Assembly: GCA_963693285.1 (NCBI GenBank)
Contig: OY848923.1
Coordinates: forward strand, 6,280,920-6,344,919
DNA length: 64,000 nucleotides
Direction: 5' to 3'
From: Xestospongia muta
Lineage: Eukaryota; Porifera; Demospongiae; Haplosclerida; Petrosiidae
Numbering within the stretch: position 1 is the first letter of the stretch; each line of letters starts with the position of its first letter. Shown piece by piece: positions 34,501-43,959 of this stretch. The position numbers were made by a program, and so were the translations under genes. The notes under the pieces were generated by a model. It was not told the origin of the DNA, made no database searches, and worked only from the letters and a program-made list of their open reading frames with translations.

Positions 34501-36369
34501 TCAAGTTATCTATTGTTTATGAACTGAGATATAATGTAGTAAACATCCATTAAAAATGTATGGTTGTGTACACAGCAACTGTATGTTTTTGAGATGTTTT
34601 AACAGATATGGTCCTTTTCCCAAATCAGCTCACATGTTGTCCATTTCAGGTTTCAATTCCAGCCTTTATTATACTGGTCAAATACGATTAGTGGGCGGAG
34701 AATATCCATCTGAAGGTAGACTGGAGATCTATTTTCACGACCAGTGGGGCAGTATTAGTAGTTCTAGGTATACAAATTATAAAGTTGAAGCTGACTCAGC
34801 ATGTCATCAGCTGGGATATACTGGTGCTGTGAGCTATACTATAGGAACAATGTGAGTTATATAATATTGTACAGCTAGCAGTTTGTATTGGATATAATAT
34901 TTGTGAAACCTTTAATGCTAATTAAATAATGGTAGACTTAAAAGTATTTCCCTCTCTCCCTCTAGTTCTGGAACAGGAACTATTTGGTATTATAATCCAT
35001 ATTGTCGTTCAGTACAGAGTTGTTTTACTCGATGTCTTTATAGTTACAGTATCTATAATCGTAGTGACTACACCAGCCATCTAAGTGATCTGGTCATTAA
35101 TTGTAGTAAGTTTTGAAAGTCACACTAACAATAATTATAATTGCTATTTGCAATAGTAAGTAATAAATTTTATTACGCATAATAGACTTTATTCATTATC
35201 TTTAAGAAGACCAGTTAAGATTGAAATTATAAATGCTCTTCTTTTCTGTAGCATTCAATACTCGGTTGAATGTAGCAATAGGATCAAGTAAACTATGTGA
35301 AATACCAGAACCAACTGCAACTTCTCCAAGTGAGTTAAAGCATTAACATAGAAATTATTTCATTTATCTATTTATTCACTATTAATTCATTTACCAACTG
35401 TCTATTGATTTTATGATCATATGTCAGATAGTGAAATACCAGAACCAACTACAATTTATCCAAGTGAGTTAAAGCATTAACATAGAAATTATTTCATTTA
35501 TCTATTTATTCACTATTAATTCATTTACCAACTGTCTATTGATTTTCTGATCATATGTCAGATAGTAACCTCTCTCTCTCTCTCACTCACTAGCTGATGA
35601 CCATGAGCCTAGTGGAGGAGCCATTGCTGCTATTGCCATTGCAATCATATTATTTATCATTCTATGTATAATAGTGGCAGTTGTCATTACTATCTGTTGT
35701 ACTATACGACATGATAAACGTGCCATAGCCAAAAGACGTCGCCAAGGTGTACAGACTGTTCCTGTGAGACACTCAACACAGGGACAGAATGTGGTTTTTG
35801 TTGTGCCAGCTAGCAGAAGTCAAGTTCCACCTGGGACAGTACTGGTACCCGTAGTACCATCACAACAGGTAGAGTATTATGAGGTGTCTATATGTGTGTA
35901 TATACACATGTATTGGTAATTTGGTATACATGACATGTGTATTGGTAGCTGTGGTTAACATTAGCCATGTACATGTAAAAGTTGATGGAAAATAATGTCA
36001 TTTTGTAATGTAAGTTGAAAATTTGGTTTAGATAAGAAAAAGTACTCTTGTAATATTGTTCACACATGGTAGAATGGGAAAGCTTACTAATTTCTAAGCT
36101 CCATATTGTTACATTTAAATGACCACATAAGGGAGGTTTGTAGAGGGGTTGGATGACGATCAATACAATGAGTGGTTGGGATAAAATAAATAACAGCTTT
36201 CATATTAATATAATATTATTTGAGTCACTGAGGCATCATTATTTTATATTTATAGCAACAACAAACAGGAGAGAGCAATGAAGAAGAAGAAAAGAGAGAA
36301 CCACAAACAACAGATGAAGTTGCTCCAACTAACCCCTCACAAGTTGAAGATGACCGTGCATTACTTTAA
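31578..36369 (+). CDS. Transmembrane SRCR-domain receptor, 637 aa, 15 exons
   Basis: Exons: 31578-31641, 32175-32248, 32303-32424, 32549-32682, 32797-32867, 33053-33189, 33537-33679, 33918-34122, 34219-34337, 34650-34851, 34966-35105, 35252-35329, 35428-35463, 35594-35868, 36256-36369. All are GT-AG with continuous phase. A signal peptide (MSLRVVFIALLVYNL) is followed by four scavenger-receptor Cys-rich domains, encoded by exons 2-4, 5-7, 8-9 and 10-11. Motifs include RWGEICVDGFG, QLGF, QWGTMCTS, RQLGYTRA and CHQLGYTGA. A Pro/Thr stalk with a repeated EIPEPT motif, one helix (AIAAIAIAIILFIILCIIVA) and a tail of about 100 residues follow, rich in Gln and Glu. SRCR receptors in animals bind polyanionic or microbial ligands; the sponge partner is unknown. 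The tail has no recognised signalling domain. The gene sits inside the NAAA-like cluster and converges on NAAA-like 4. Confidence 0.88.
35299..35566. repeat. 134-bp tandem duplication that created a stalk exon
   Basis: Units 35299-35432 and 35433-35566 are nearly identical and include the end of exon 12, its donor, most of the intron and the following acceptor. The duplication makes a 36-base exon 13 (12 codons, phase preserved) that repeats the EIPEPT stalk motif. Confidence 0.93.
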
Positions 36370-36913
36370 TGGATCAACATAATTTTTTTAAAAAAACTGT
36401 GATTTATTGTGTTTTTTAACTAATACATTTAATAAATATTATTTGAACAAAAAGTATTATCAAAGTTTAGTTTTTGACATTAATATAATTCTCTAGAGAT
36501 ATAGAGGTTGACACTTCAACAGTATATATATATTTCAGGTTACTACAGTATCTCTCATATGATTGGATTGAAGGAAGAAGGCCAAGAAGTTTAGTGTTGA
36601 TTATGTATATATTATATTTACATTTTCAGAATGGAGCAGAGTATATTATATAAAAAAGTACAAGCATAATCAAGTAAAACATCTAGATGTTATCAAAACA
36701 GTTAATGTACACAGTGTTAATAGATGCAGTTTCATGACTGGTTCATTAATGACCATGTCATGAAACTGCATCTATTGACAAGAAGAATATATTGTTTGCT
36801 AAAAATAAAAAACGCAACCTTAAGTACAGGACATGTATAGGACATGTATATATAGTTTACAACACATATACAACTTGAAAGAACTATGTCTGCTGAATCT
36901 ATAAATTTGAGTA
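36370..36913. other. Convergent 3' spacer between SRCR receptor and NAAA-like 4
   Basis: About 540 bases with no gene. AATAAA (about 36431) follows the SRCR stop codon. The spacer holds the 58-base palindrome described separately. Confidence 0.7.
36719..36776. repeat. Perfect 20-bp-arm palindrome between convergent genes
   Basis: AATAGATGCAGTTTCATGAC at 36719-36738 is exactly reverse-complemented at 36757-36776, with an 18-base loop that is itself partly self-complementary (TGGT...ACCA around CATTAATG). It may be a foldback element or a structured 3' end. Confidence 0.95.
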
Positions 36914-37996
36914 TTAGTTATCTGGTATGCGTATCCATCCTTCAAGCAAGGTAGGATTACTAGCAGACATTATAGTCGTGTAGACAGTACGATTATTGAG
37001 GACAGGAGGAGTAGATAAGATTTTAAAAAGAGAGTCTTTATTAAGAGCAGCCTGTCCTGTTGCATTCATTCCTTTAATGGCTGAGTCCCGACGATTGTCA
37101 TATATAGGAGGTAGTTCCCAATGGTCATAGTTAGTCTCTACAAGAAACCAACGTCCTGTAGAACCATTTAATCGCCACACATCAATTCCCATAGTGCGAT
37201 TTTGAGTAATGATGGCTCCTTCATCACCTGATAATCCTCCAACTATTATATAACAAGGAGCTATTATTTGTGTTGAACTTAGCATCTCAACAGCTTTTTC
37301 AAAATCAGAGTCGGGATCAGCTACAACATCACGTATAAGGAAGGATATGATACCATGAGTTCCTGTCTTTGTAGCTTCAATGACATTAGAACGCCAGTCA
37401 CCATGGTTTCTCTCATTGAGTGAAATAGTAAAATTATTTGGTTTCTGTGCAGTCAAAAGCCCAAGCAAACCAGCAAAAGTGGTACCAGTATATACAGTCT
37501 TCCCTGATTCTTGAAAATCAACAATGATTGTCATCTTTCGAAGTTGATCGAGTTCATAGTCCAAGTTTCGACCCTGTATAATTTGTCCTGAATCCATAGT
37601 AGCTACGATACTAGTACATGCTTGTTGTCCAAAACCAGTAATTCCATAATCGAAAGCAGTTATTTCATACAACATATTGAGGAAGATGACCTCCCCAGCA
37701 GTAAGTTTAGTATATTTGGCAAAGCCGTTTATTTCGCTGGCATAAGGCTCTGGTAAGTACTGCTGTAGGCCACCTGCCATGATGCTTAGCATTTCATAAA
37801 CAGGAGAGTATGATAATATGAAAAAAGCGACAAAACTGTTAATTTCGTCTTTGTAGTCCTTGGCAACTTGACTCCAACGTTCTTCTGGTGCCAAATCTAA
37901 GTTCACGTTGTATCTTGGAATGGGAACATCTTTGCTTTGAGCTACCAAGAGTATAGAAAAGAAGAGAATTAATATTGGAGAATATACAGTAGTCAT
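36914..37996 (-). CDS. NAAA-like amidase 4, intronless
   Basis: A single exon of 360 residues starts MTTVYSPILILFFSILLVAQS, a signal peptide. NLDLAPEERWSQVAKDY is the NAAA N-terminal motif. The active-site set is complete: Cys127 in ACTSIVA, GRNLDY, SLNERN, CYIIVGG, TNYDHW and DNRRD, so it should be able to self-process and hydrolyse N-acyl lipids. It ends at IRIPDN like copy 5. It is oriented opposite to copies 1-3, converges with the SRCR receptor gene, and follows copy 5 on the minus strand with a gene remnant between them. Confidence 0.92.
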   Translation of the reverse strand: MTTVYSPILILFFSILLVAQSKDVPIPRYNVNLDLAPEERWSQVAKDYKDEINSFVAFFILSYSPVYEMLSIMAGGLQQYLPEPYASEINGFAKYTKLTAGEVIFLNMLYEITAFDYGITGFGQQACTSIVATMDSGQIIQGRNLDYELDQLRKMTIIVDFQESGKTVYTGTTFAGLLGLLTAQKPNNFTISLNERNHGDWRSNVIEATKTGTHGIISFLIRDVVADPDSDFEKAVEMLSSTQIIAPCYIIVGGLSGDEGAIITQNRTMGIDVWRLNGSTGRWFLVETNYDHWELPPIYDNRRDSAIKGMNATGQAALNKDSLFKILSTPPVLNNRTVYTTIMSASNPTLLEGWIRIPDN

Positions 37997-38206
37997 TACT
38001 GGGCCACTTGTTGAAAAGTCTATTAGCCTTTTGCTTTACGTTAAGGAAACATCAAGTGTAATTATATTTAATATAATTGTTTAGTTATCATAAAATGTAA
38101 GTCAGCATATTTTAGCAAATCTTTTCGCCACAAACAGCATTCACACAATCAACAGTCCACACAAAAACAAATACAAGCACAAATAAAACAAAAAACATTT
38201 TTAAAG

Positions 38207-38283
38207 TTATCAATAATTATCTAGTATACGTATCCATCCTTTGTACAAGTTAGGATTACTAGCAGACATAATAGTAGTGTAAA
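38207..38283 (-). pseudogene. Truncated 3' remnant of an NAAA-like gene
   Basis: On the minus strand this stretch encodes the last about 23 codons of the family (YTTIMSASNPNLYKGWIRI) and then a frame end slightly displaced from that of copies 5 and 7. Nothing upstream of it resembles the rest of the gene; it abuts the 3' flank of copy 5. It is a duplication breakpoint or the leftover of an eighth copy. Confidence 0.85.
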
Positions 38284-38414
38284 TTTAAATAAACTTTAAG
38301 TGGCCAGATTCAAAACATGACGACAATTATAATTTAATACAAAACAAAATTTAAAAGTTTTGAATTAGTAGTTTTAATAACATTAGAATAATGGCCACTG
38401 TAATTGAATCAGTA
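38284..38414. repeat. 3' flank shared in inverted orientation with 41871-41996
   Basis: The 131 bases after the stop of NAAA-like 5 (minus strand) match, reverse complemented, the bases after the stop of NAAA-like 7 (plus strand), from TACTGATTCAATTACAGTGG to GAATCTGGCCA. The duplication that made these genes therefore included flanking DNA and was inverted. Confidence 0.9.
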
Positions 38415-39479
38415 TTAGTTATCTGGTATACGTATCCATCCTTTGTACAAGGTAGGATTACTAGCAGACATTATAGTAGTGTAAATGGTCCCACTGTTAA
38501 GAACAGGAGGAGTGGATAGGACATCAAATAGTGTCTGATCATTGAGACCAGCTTGTCCAATGTTATTCATTCCATTAATAGCTGGGTCTCGACGATTGTC
38601 AAATGGAGGAGGTGGTTTCCAGTGGTCATAATTAGTCTCAACAAGAAACCATTGTCCTTGTTCAGCATTTAATCGCCACACATCAATTCCCATAGTACGA
38701 TTTTGAGTAATGACAGCTCCTTCATCACCTGATAATCCTCCGACTATGAGATAACAAGGTGCTATTATTTGAGCAGAACTTAGAGTATTAACTGCTTTCT
38801 CAAAATCGGAATCTGAATCAGCCAAAACATCACGCATCATCAGTGCTATGAAACCATTTGTACCTCTCCTTGCAGCTTCTAAGGCATTTAAGGACCAATC
38901 ACCAGAGTCACGTTGATTAAGAGAAACTGTAAAACCATTAGGTTTTTGCCCAGTCAAAAGTCCAACAAACCCTGCAAAGGTGGTACCAGTATACACTGTC
39001 TTTCCAGATTTCTGGAAGTCAACTATGATTGCAAGATTTCGAAGTGGAGTGACACTATAATCTAAGTTTCGACCATGTATAATTTGTCCAGATGCCATCT
39101 TAGCTACGATACTTGTGCAGGCACGATGACCCAATGTTCCACGACCAAAGGCAGTGAGTTCATATATCACATTGGTAAAGACAATTTCCCCAACAGTGAG
39201 GTTAGTGTACTTCAAGAAGGAGTTCATCTCACTTGCATAAGGCTCTGGAAAGTATTGTTGAAGATCTGCGCCCATAATAGCAAGCATGACAAACGCAGAT
39301 TGGAATCGACTTCGGAAAAATTGAGTTGTAGCATACAAGCCATCCCCATAATCTTTCGCTACATGATCCCAACGTTCCTCTGGTGGTAGATCTAAGTCGA
39401 TAGTGTATCTTGGAAGTGGAATGTCTTTGCTTTGAACTAGCAGGAGCAACGAAAGAAACAATAAACTTTTAACAGCCAT
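38415..39479 (-). CDS. NAAA-like amidase 5, intronless
   Basis: One exon of 354 residues, start MAVKSLLFLSLLLLVQS (signal peptide). It carries DLDLPPEERWDHVAKDY, Cys121 in ACTSIVA, GRNLDY, SLNQRD (Gln where most copies have Glu), CYLIVGG, TNYDHW and DNRRD, and therefore looks active. It is head-to-head with copy 6: the two ATGs are 126 bases apart (153 to the better signal-peptide Met of copy 6). Sequence near ITQNRTMGIDVWRLNAEQG is almost identical to copies 6 and 7. Followed by the flank shared with copy 7. Confidence 0.93.
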   Translation of the reverse strand: MAVKSLLFLSLLLLVQSKDIPLPRYTIDLDLPPEERWDHVAKDYGDGLYATTQFFRSRFQSAFVMLAIMGADLQQYFPEPYASEMNSFLKYTNLTVGEIVFTNVIYELTAFGRGTLGHRACTSIVAKMASGQIIHGRNLDYSVTPLRNLAIIVDFQKSGKTVYTGTTFAGFVGLLTGQKPNGFTVSLNQRDSGDWSLNALEAARRGTNGFIALMMRDVLADSDSDFEKAVNTLSSAQIIAPCYLIVGGLSGDEGAVITQNRTMGIDVWRLNAEQGQWFLVETNYDHWKPPPPFDNRRDPAINGMNNIGQAGLNDQTLFDVLSTPPVLNSGTIYTTIMSASNPTLYKGWIRIPDN

Positions 39480-39566
39480 GACCCTGGACAGCTGGACTAG
39501 ACCTTGACCTCACCTTGGGTTTGGGAATGGCTGCCTCCCACGTCACTCTACAATAGATTATTGTCC

Positions 39567-39602
39567 TAGTCAAGGCGTGGTGGTCAGGCCACGCCTTGAC
39601 TA
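39567..39602. repeat. Perfect hairpin in the divergent NAAA-like promoter
   Basis: TAGTCAAGGCGTGG (39567-39580) is exactly reverse-complemented by CCACGCCTTGACTA (39589-39602) around the 8-base loop TGGTCAGG. It lies between the start codons of copies 5 and 6 and could be a symmetric regulatory site or a tiny foldback. Confidence 0.93.
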
Positions 39603-39605
39603 ATA

Positions 39606-40697
39606 TTGTCCATGGTTCTACACGTGGTCAGAATGGTGGCTGTATTGGTCTTTTTTTCCCTACTCTTGCTAGTTCAAAGCAAAAATGTCCCGCTTCCAAG
39701 ATACACAGTCAACTTAGATTCACCACCAGAGGAGCGTTGGAGTAAAGTAGCAAGCGATTACCGTGAGGAGTTGTTCGCCTTAATTAAATATTTTAAGTCG
39801 TTGAGGCCATCTTCCTTTGAAATGCTTAGTATAATGGGAGCAGCTCTCGATCAATACTTTCCAGAACCTTACGCAAGTGAGATGAAATCGTTTGTCAAAT
39901 ACACTAACCTCACTGTTGGAGAAATTGTCTTTTGGAATATGCTGTACGAAGTCAGTGCTTTCAGCCATGGCTCAATGCACCATCGTGCTTGTACAGGCAT
40001 TATAGTTAGAATGGCCTCAGGACAAATTATACATGGTCGAAACTTGGATTATGGTATTGGTCCACTTCGCAATATTGCTATCATTGTTGATTTTCAGCAT
40101 TCAGGAAAGACTGTTTATACTGGCACAACTTTTGCTGGTTATATAGGATTTACAACAGGTCAAAAACCGAATGGTTTTACTATTTCTCTAAATGAACGAG
40201 ACTCTGGGGACTGGTCCTTGAATGCTATACAAGCTGAAAAGATTGGAACACGTGGCATGATAGCGCTCATGATACGTGATGTCGTGGCTAATCCTGATTT
40301 AGATTTTGAGAAAGCAGTGCAGACATTAAGCTCAGCACAAATAATTGCACCTTGTTATCTCATAATCGGAGGATTATCAGGTGATGAAGGAGCAGTCATT
40401 ACTCAAAATCGTACTATGGGAATTGATGTGTGGCGATTAAATGCTGAACAAGGACGTTGGTTTCTTGTTGAGACTAATTACGACCACTGGAAACCAGCTC
40501 CTTCAAGAGATGACCGACGAGATGCAGCCATAAATGCCTTGAAAACAACCGGACAAGCATCTCTTAATAATGAAACTATGTTCGAAATCCTTTCCACTCC
40601 TCCTGTGTTCAACGATGCAACTATTTTCACAACTGTCATGTCAGCCAGTGATCCTAACTTGGTGTACAAAGGATGCATTCGTCTCCCTGACAACTAA
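39606..40697 (+). CDS. NAAA-like amidase 6, intronless
   Basis: The frame gives 363 residues; the Met at 39633 (MVAVLVFFSLLLLVQS) may be the real start because it begins the hydrophobic signal segment. NLDSPPEERWSKVASDY is the NAAA N-terminal motif. Cys129 sits in ACTGIIV (Gly where others have Ser), with GRNLDY, SLNERD, CYLIIGG, TNYDHW and DDRRD, so catalysis should be possible; the Ser-to-Gly change next to the nucleophile may alter rate or substrate. It is divergent from copy 5 across a short promoter containing a perfect hairpin, and 78-93 bases upstream of copy 7 on the same strand. Confidence 0.92.
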   Translation: MSMVLHVVRMVAVLVFFSLLLLVQSKNVPLPRYTVNLDSPPEERWSKVASDYREELFALIKYFKSLRPSSFEMLSIMGAALDQYFPEPYASEMKSFVKYTNLTVGEIVFWNMLYEVSAFSHGSMHHRACTGIIVRMASGQIIHGRNLDYGIGPLRNIAIIVDFQHSGKTVYTGTTFAGYIGFTTGQKPNGFTISLNERDSGDWSLNAIQAEKIGTRGMIALMIRDVVANPDLDFEKAVQTLSSAQIIAPCYLIIGGLSGDEGAVITQNRTMGIDVWRLNAEQGRWFLVETNYDHWKPAPSRDDRRDAAINALKTTGQASLNNETMFEILSTPPVFNDATIFTTVMSASDPNLVYKGCIRLPDN

Positions 40698-40790
40698 AAC
40701 ACGTGTTACCAATCTTAATCATTTTAATAATTACTATATAGTCTAATTTTTGTTAACAAGCTCCACCTACAAATTATGTGCTTAGGAGTC

Positions 40791-41870
40791 ATGGCTTGTA
40801 AAGGTTTCCTCGTAGTAATATCCTTGTGTCTGTTACTAGTTTATAGTAAAGATATCCCAATTCCAAAATACGTAGTTAACTTAGATCTACCAGCAGAGGA
40901 ACGTTGGAGTCAAATAGCTAAGGATTATAAAGATGGCTTATACGTTGCAGCTAAGTTTTTGCAGTCAGAACTCCCAGCGCCTACGTATGAAATGCTGAGT
41001 ATAATGGGAGCAGACCTTGAGCAATACTTTCCACAGCCTTATTCAAGTGAAATGAAGTCATTTTTAAAGTACACTAATGTGACTGTTGGGGGATACGTCC
41101 TTTGTAACATGTTCTACGAACTCACTGCTTACGGAGAGTTAGGTCGATCTTCAGGTCATCATGCTTGTACAAGTATTGTAGCTAAAATGGCCTCAGGAAA
41201 AATTATACATGGTCGAAATTTAGACTATCATATAACTCCACTTCGAGGTTTAGCAATTAATGTTGACTTTCAACGTTCTGGAAAGACCGTGTATACTGGT
41301 ACCACCTTAGCTGGTAGTGTTGGACTTATGACTGGCCAAAAACCAAATGGTTTTACAATTTCTCTTGATGAGCGAGACGTTAGTGATTGGTCCTTGAATG
41401 CTAAAGAAGCAATGAAAACAGGTACACATGGCATCATACCACTGATGATACGTGATGTTCTTGATGATCCTGATGCTGATTTTGAGAAAGCAGTTAATAC
41501 TTTACGTTCTGCTCAAATAATAGCACCTTGTTATATAATAGTCGGAGGATTATCAGGTGATGAAGGAGCTGTCATTACTCAAAATCGTACTATGGGAATA
41601 GATGTGTGGCGATTAAATGCTGAGCAAGGACGTTGGTTTCTTGTCGAGACTAACTATGACCACTGGAAACCACCTCCTGCAGGTGACGATCGTCGAGACC
41701 CAGCAATTAATGAAATGAAGAAAATTGGACAAGTTGGTTTCAATGATCAGACACTATTTGATGTCCTATCCACTCCTCCTGTTCTTAATGATAAGACCAT
41801 TTACACTACTATAATGTCTGCTAGTAATCCTAATTTGTACAAAGGATGGATACGTACACCAGATAACTAA
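40791..41870 (+). CDS. NAAA-like amidase 7, intronless
   Basis: Starting at the second Met (MACKGFLVVISLCLLLVYS, signal peptide) gives 359 residues; an in-frame ATG lies five codons upstream at 40776. NLDLPAEERWSQIAKDY, the Cys of ACTSIVA (residue 131 counted from 40776), GRNLDY, SLDERD, CYIIVGG, TNYDHW and DDRRD are all present. Its C-terminal third is very close to copies 5 and 6 at the nucleotide level, and its 3' flank matches that of copy 5 in reverse. It is the last member of the array; the next gene is POLE2, convergent. Confidence 0.92.
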   Translation: MACKGFLVVISLCLLLVYSKDIPIPKYVVNLDLPAEERWSQIAKDYKDGLYVAAKFLQSELPAPTYEMLSIMGADLEQYFPQPYSSEMKSFLKYTNVTVGGYVLCNMFYELTAYGELGRSSGHHACTSIVAKMASGKIIHGRNLDYHITPLRGLAINVDFQRSGKTVYTGTTLAGSVGLMTGQKPNGFTISLDERDVSDWSLNAKEAMKTGTHGIIPLMIRDVLDDPDADFEKAVNTLRSAQIIAPCYIIVGGLSGDEGAVITQNRTMGIDVWRLNAEQGRWFLVETNYDHWKPPPAGDDRRDPAINEMKKIGQVGFNDQTLFDVLSTPPVLNDKTIYTTIMSASNPNLYKGWIRTPDN

Positions 41871-42393
41871 TACTGATTCAATTACAGTGGCTCATTATTC
41901 TAATATTATTAAAACTACTAATTCAAAACATTTAAATTTGGTTTTGTATTAAATTATAATTGTCACCATGTTTTGAATCTGGCCATTTAAAGTTTAATTA
42001 AATGCATTTATGAGATGTAGGAGTTGTAACAGATATTGACCAGACTTAAAGTAACTGGAAGTATGTACTAGTTATTAATCCAGCAGGAAGTCAATCCATT
42101 AATTTCATAACTTATATTCATAATACATAAATTTTTTTCCTTCAAACTGTTGTAGTTGCAACTTGTAAGGACAAAATATACGTGGCTATCGCACACACCC
42201 AATAATATTAATAGTATTGAATTTGTACCATTCAATACAACCCAAAAGATTTTTGAAACGGTATATTTAAGGCATATAAGAAAAGAGCAGTTAAAATTTG
42301 AGTAGAGTATAATAATGTTTAATATAATTAATACATTATTTTTAAATTGAATCAGGTTACCCAGTCATTTTTAGATTTTAAATGATAACACAA
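41871..42393. other. Convergent 3' spacer between NAAA-like 7 and POLE2
   Basis: The first about 125 bases are the inverted copy of the flank at 38284-38414. The remainder is AT-rich with no gene seen. Confidence 0.7.
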
Positions 42394-43959
42394 TCAATCC
42401 ATCAATTTACTGTCTTCTACTTGACCAGTAACAGGTACATATACTTTAAATTCAAAACCACTTCTAGGAAATGACCCAGGATTGACAAGTTTACAGTCAT
42501 TCAATGCTACAGAATAGGGATTACATTTATCACCAATAACAATCAAATCAGGAAGAGGATAAAGCCTGAGGACATGGTCGTACATCCAGTAAATTGGTCG
42601 AGAATGAAGGGGGAGGGGACAAAGATGAGCTTGAGATAAGATTGTCTTTGCAAAATGGGTTGCCATGTCAGTTCCTTCGGAAGGAAACCTCACACAGTGA
42701 CGAGACATTTTGTTAAGGATGTCCTCACGAAAGACAACAATTTCTCTTGTACAGAATTGAATTCGACAAGGATTGGAACAAAAATGGACATTCTTAACAT
42801 GTTCAGTTAAATATGATGTTAACGTTGATGGAATAGGGGGTCGGGGAAGAATATTACCAGTCCCAGGATCCAGGGGTCCGGGAATAAAATAAAATTGAGA
42901 TTTTTCTATCAAGTCTGGATAACTAAGCATAACACTAGCCAAACTTTTAAAGGATGCCTTAAGTTTTTGATTTTTATCAGGGCCATATGGTGTAGAACTG
43001 AAATTACCCATGAATACAAATGCAACTGGTGGGAAATCAGTATAGCCAGAAAACAAATTACCCAGTTTTTCTAAAACCTTGGGGTCATCTAGAAACAGGT
43101 CTGATATAAACACTATCATAGCACCTGGGTTTTCTTGTAACATGGCCTGGTGTTTGACTGAGGATTTAGCTGAAATAGGAGAAGGTCCACCAAAAAAATT
43201 AACACTCCCAAAATAACTACGTGAATCAATTGATGTTTCTATAGGTGGGAACCCAATAGCACCAACATGGAACAACCCATCATTATATAACCCTTCAGCC
43301 AGAACTATACTGTTCTCAACAAAGAGACCAGTATGAAAAGTACACTGAGATATATCTAGCTCAACAGTACCTGTTAAATCTTCTAAATGAAACTTACCCT
43401 CACGAAGTTGGATCAGCATTCCTAGCACAATGACTTTATCCGGTAGCCCGGAACTGCTAAGTAAATATTCGACTGTTCGTAACTGGAATTTTGAAGTGTC
43501 TTGTCCTTCTTGTCCCATTACCGGAGGACTGAATAATTCGTGACGTAGTGTACGTTGTTGAAGTATGGAGTATCGTTCTCGAAATAATTTCGATTTTGAG
43601 CTTGCCCCTGAGAAAATTTTTAACGATTCTTTTGGTATGGGGATGAATTTTTTCTGGTCAGGGTTATAAGTGAATGCTGGCACATCAAATGCATCAATTA
43701 ATATCAATGCTTTCTCTGTATCTGAATCAGATGCTTGGTTACATTCTTCAACAGCGATTTCTATAATGTCTCGGTTAATAAGCGGTGTTTTAAGTGGTTG
43801 TTTGTGAACTGCTTCAACAATTTGGTCAATGATATTATTAATGTCTGAACGGTCTTTGTACGGCTCTAGAACTTCAACGAGAAAGGTGGTGGCTTCGTTT
43901 GAGAGCTGAAGTCCTTGTAGCTTGAAGTTGGTTATGATCTTTCTTCTAAATGAGGCTGC
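42394..43959 (-). CDS. POLE2: DNA polymerase epsilon subunit 2 (B subunit)
   Basis: A single exon encodes 521 residues from MAASFRRKIITNFKLQGLQL, which aligns with the N-terminus of known POLE2 (about 527 residues); the open frame extends 26 codons upstream but without conservation. Family landmarks include MFRERY-like LFRERYSILQQRTLRHELF, LGMLIQLREGKFHLED (OB fold), FFGGPS, FVFMGNFSS and PGSFPRSGF at the C-terminus. The calcineurin-like fold of B subunits lacks phosphatase activity in known members. It joins POLE to form the leading-strand polymerase holoenzyme in the nucleus. Intronless here. It diverges from HDAC3. Confidence 0.96.
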   Translation of the reverse strand, partial: AASFRRKIITNFKLQGLQLSNEATTFLVEVLEPYKDRSDINNIIDQIVEAVHKQPLKTPLINRDIIEIAVEECNQASDSDTEKALILIDAFDVPAFTYNPDQKKFIPIPKESLKIFSGASSKSKLFRERYSILQQRTLRHELFSPPVMGQEGQDTSKFQLRTVEYLLSSSGLPDKVIVLGMLIQLREGKFHLEDLTGTVELDISQCTFHTGLFVENSIVLAEGLYNDGLFHVGAIGFPPIETSIDSRSYFGSVNFFGGPSPISAKSSVKHQAMLQENPGAMIVFISDLFLDDPKVLEKLGNLFSGYTDFPPVAFVFMGNFSSTPYGPDKNQKLKASFKSLASVMLSYPDLIEKSQFYFIPGPLDPGTGNILPRPPIPSTLTSYLTEHVKNVHFCSNPCRIQFCTREIVVFREDILNKMSRHCVRFPSEGTDMATHFAKTILSQAHLCPLPLHSRPIYWMYDHVLRLYPLPDLIVIGDKCNPYSVALNDCKLVNPGSFPRSGFEFKVYVPVTGQVEDSKLMD

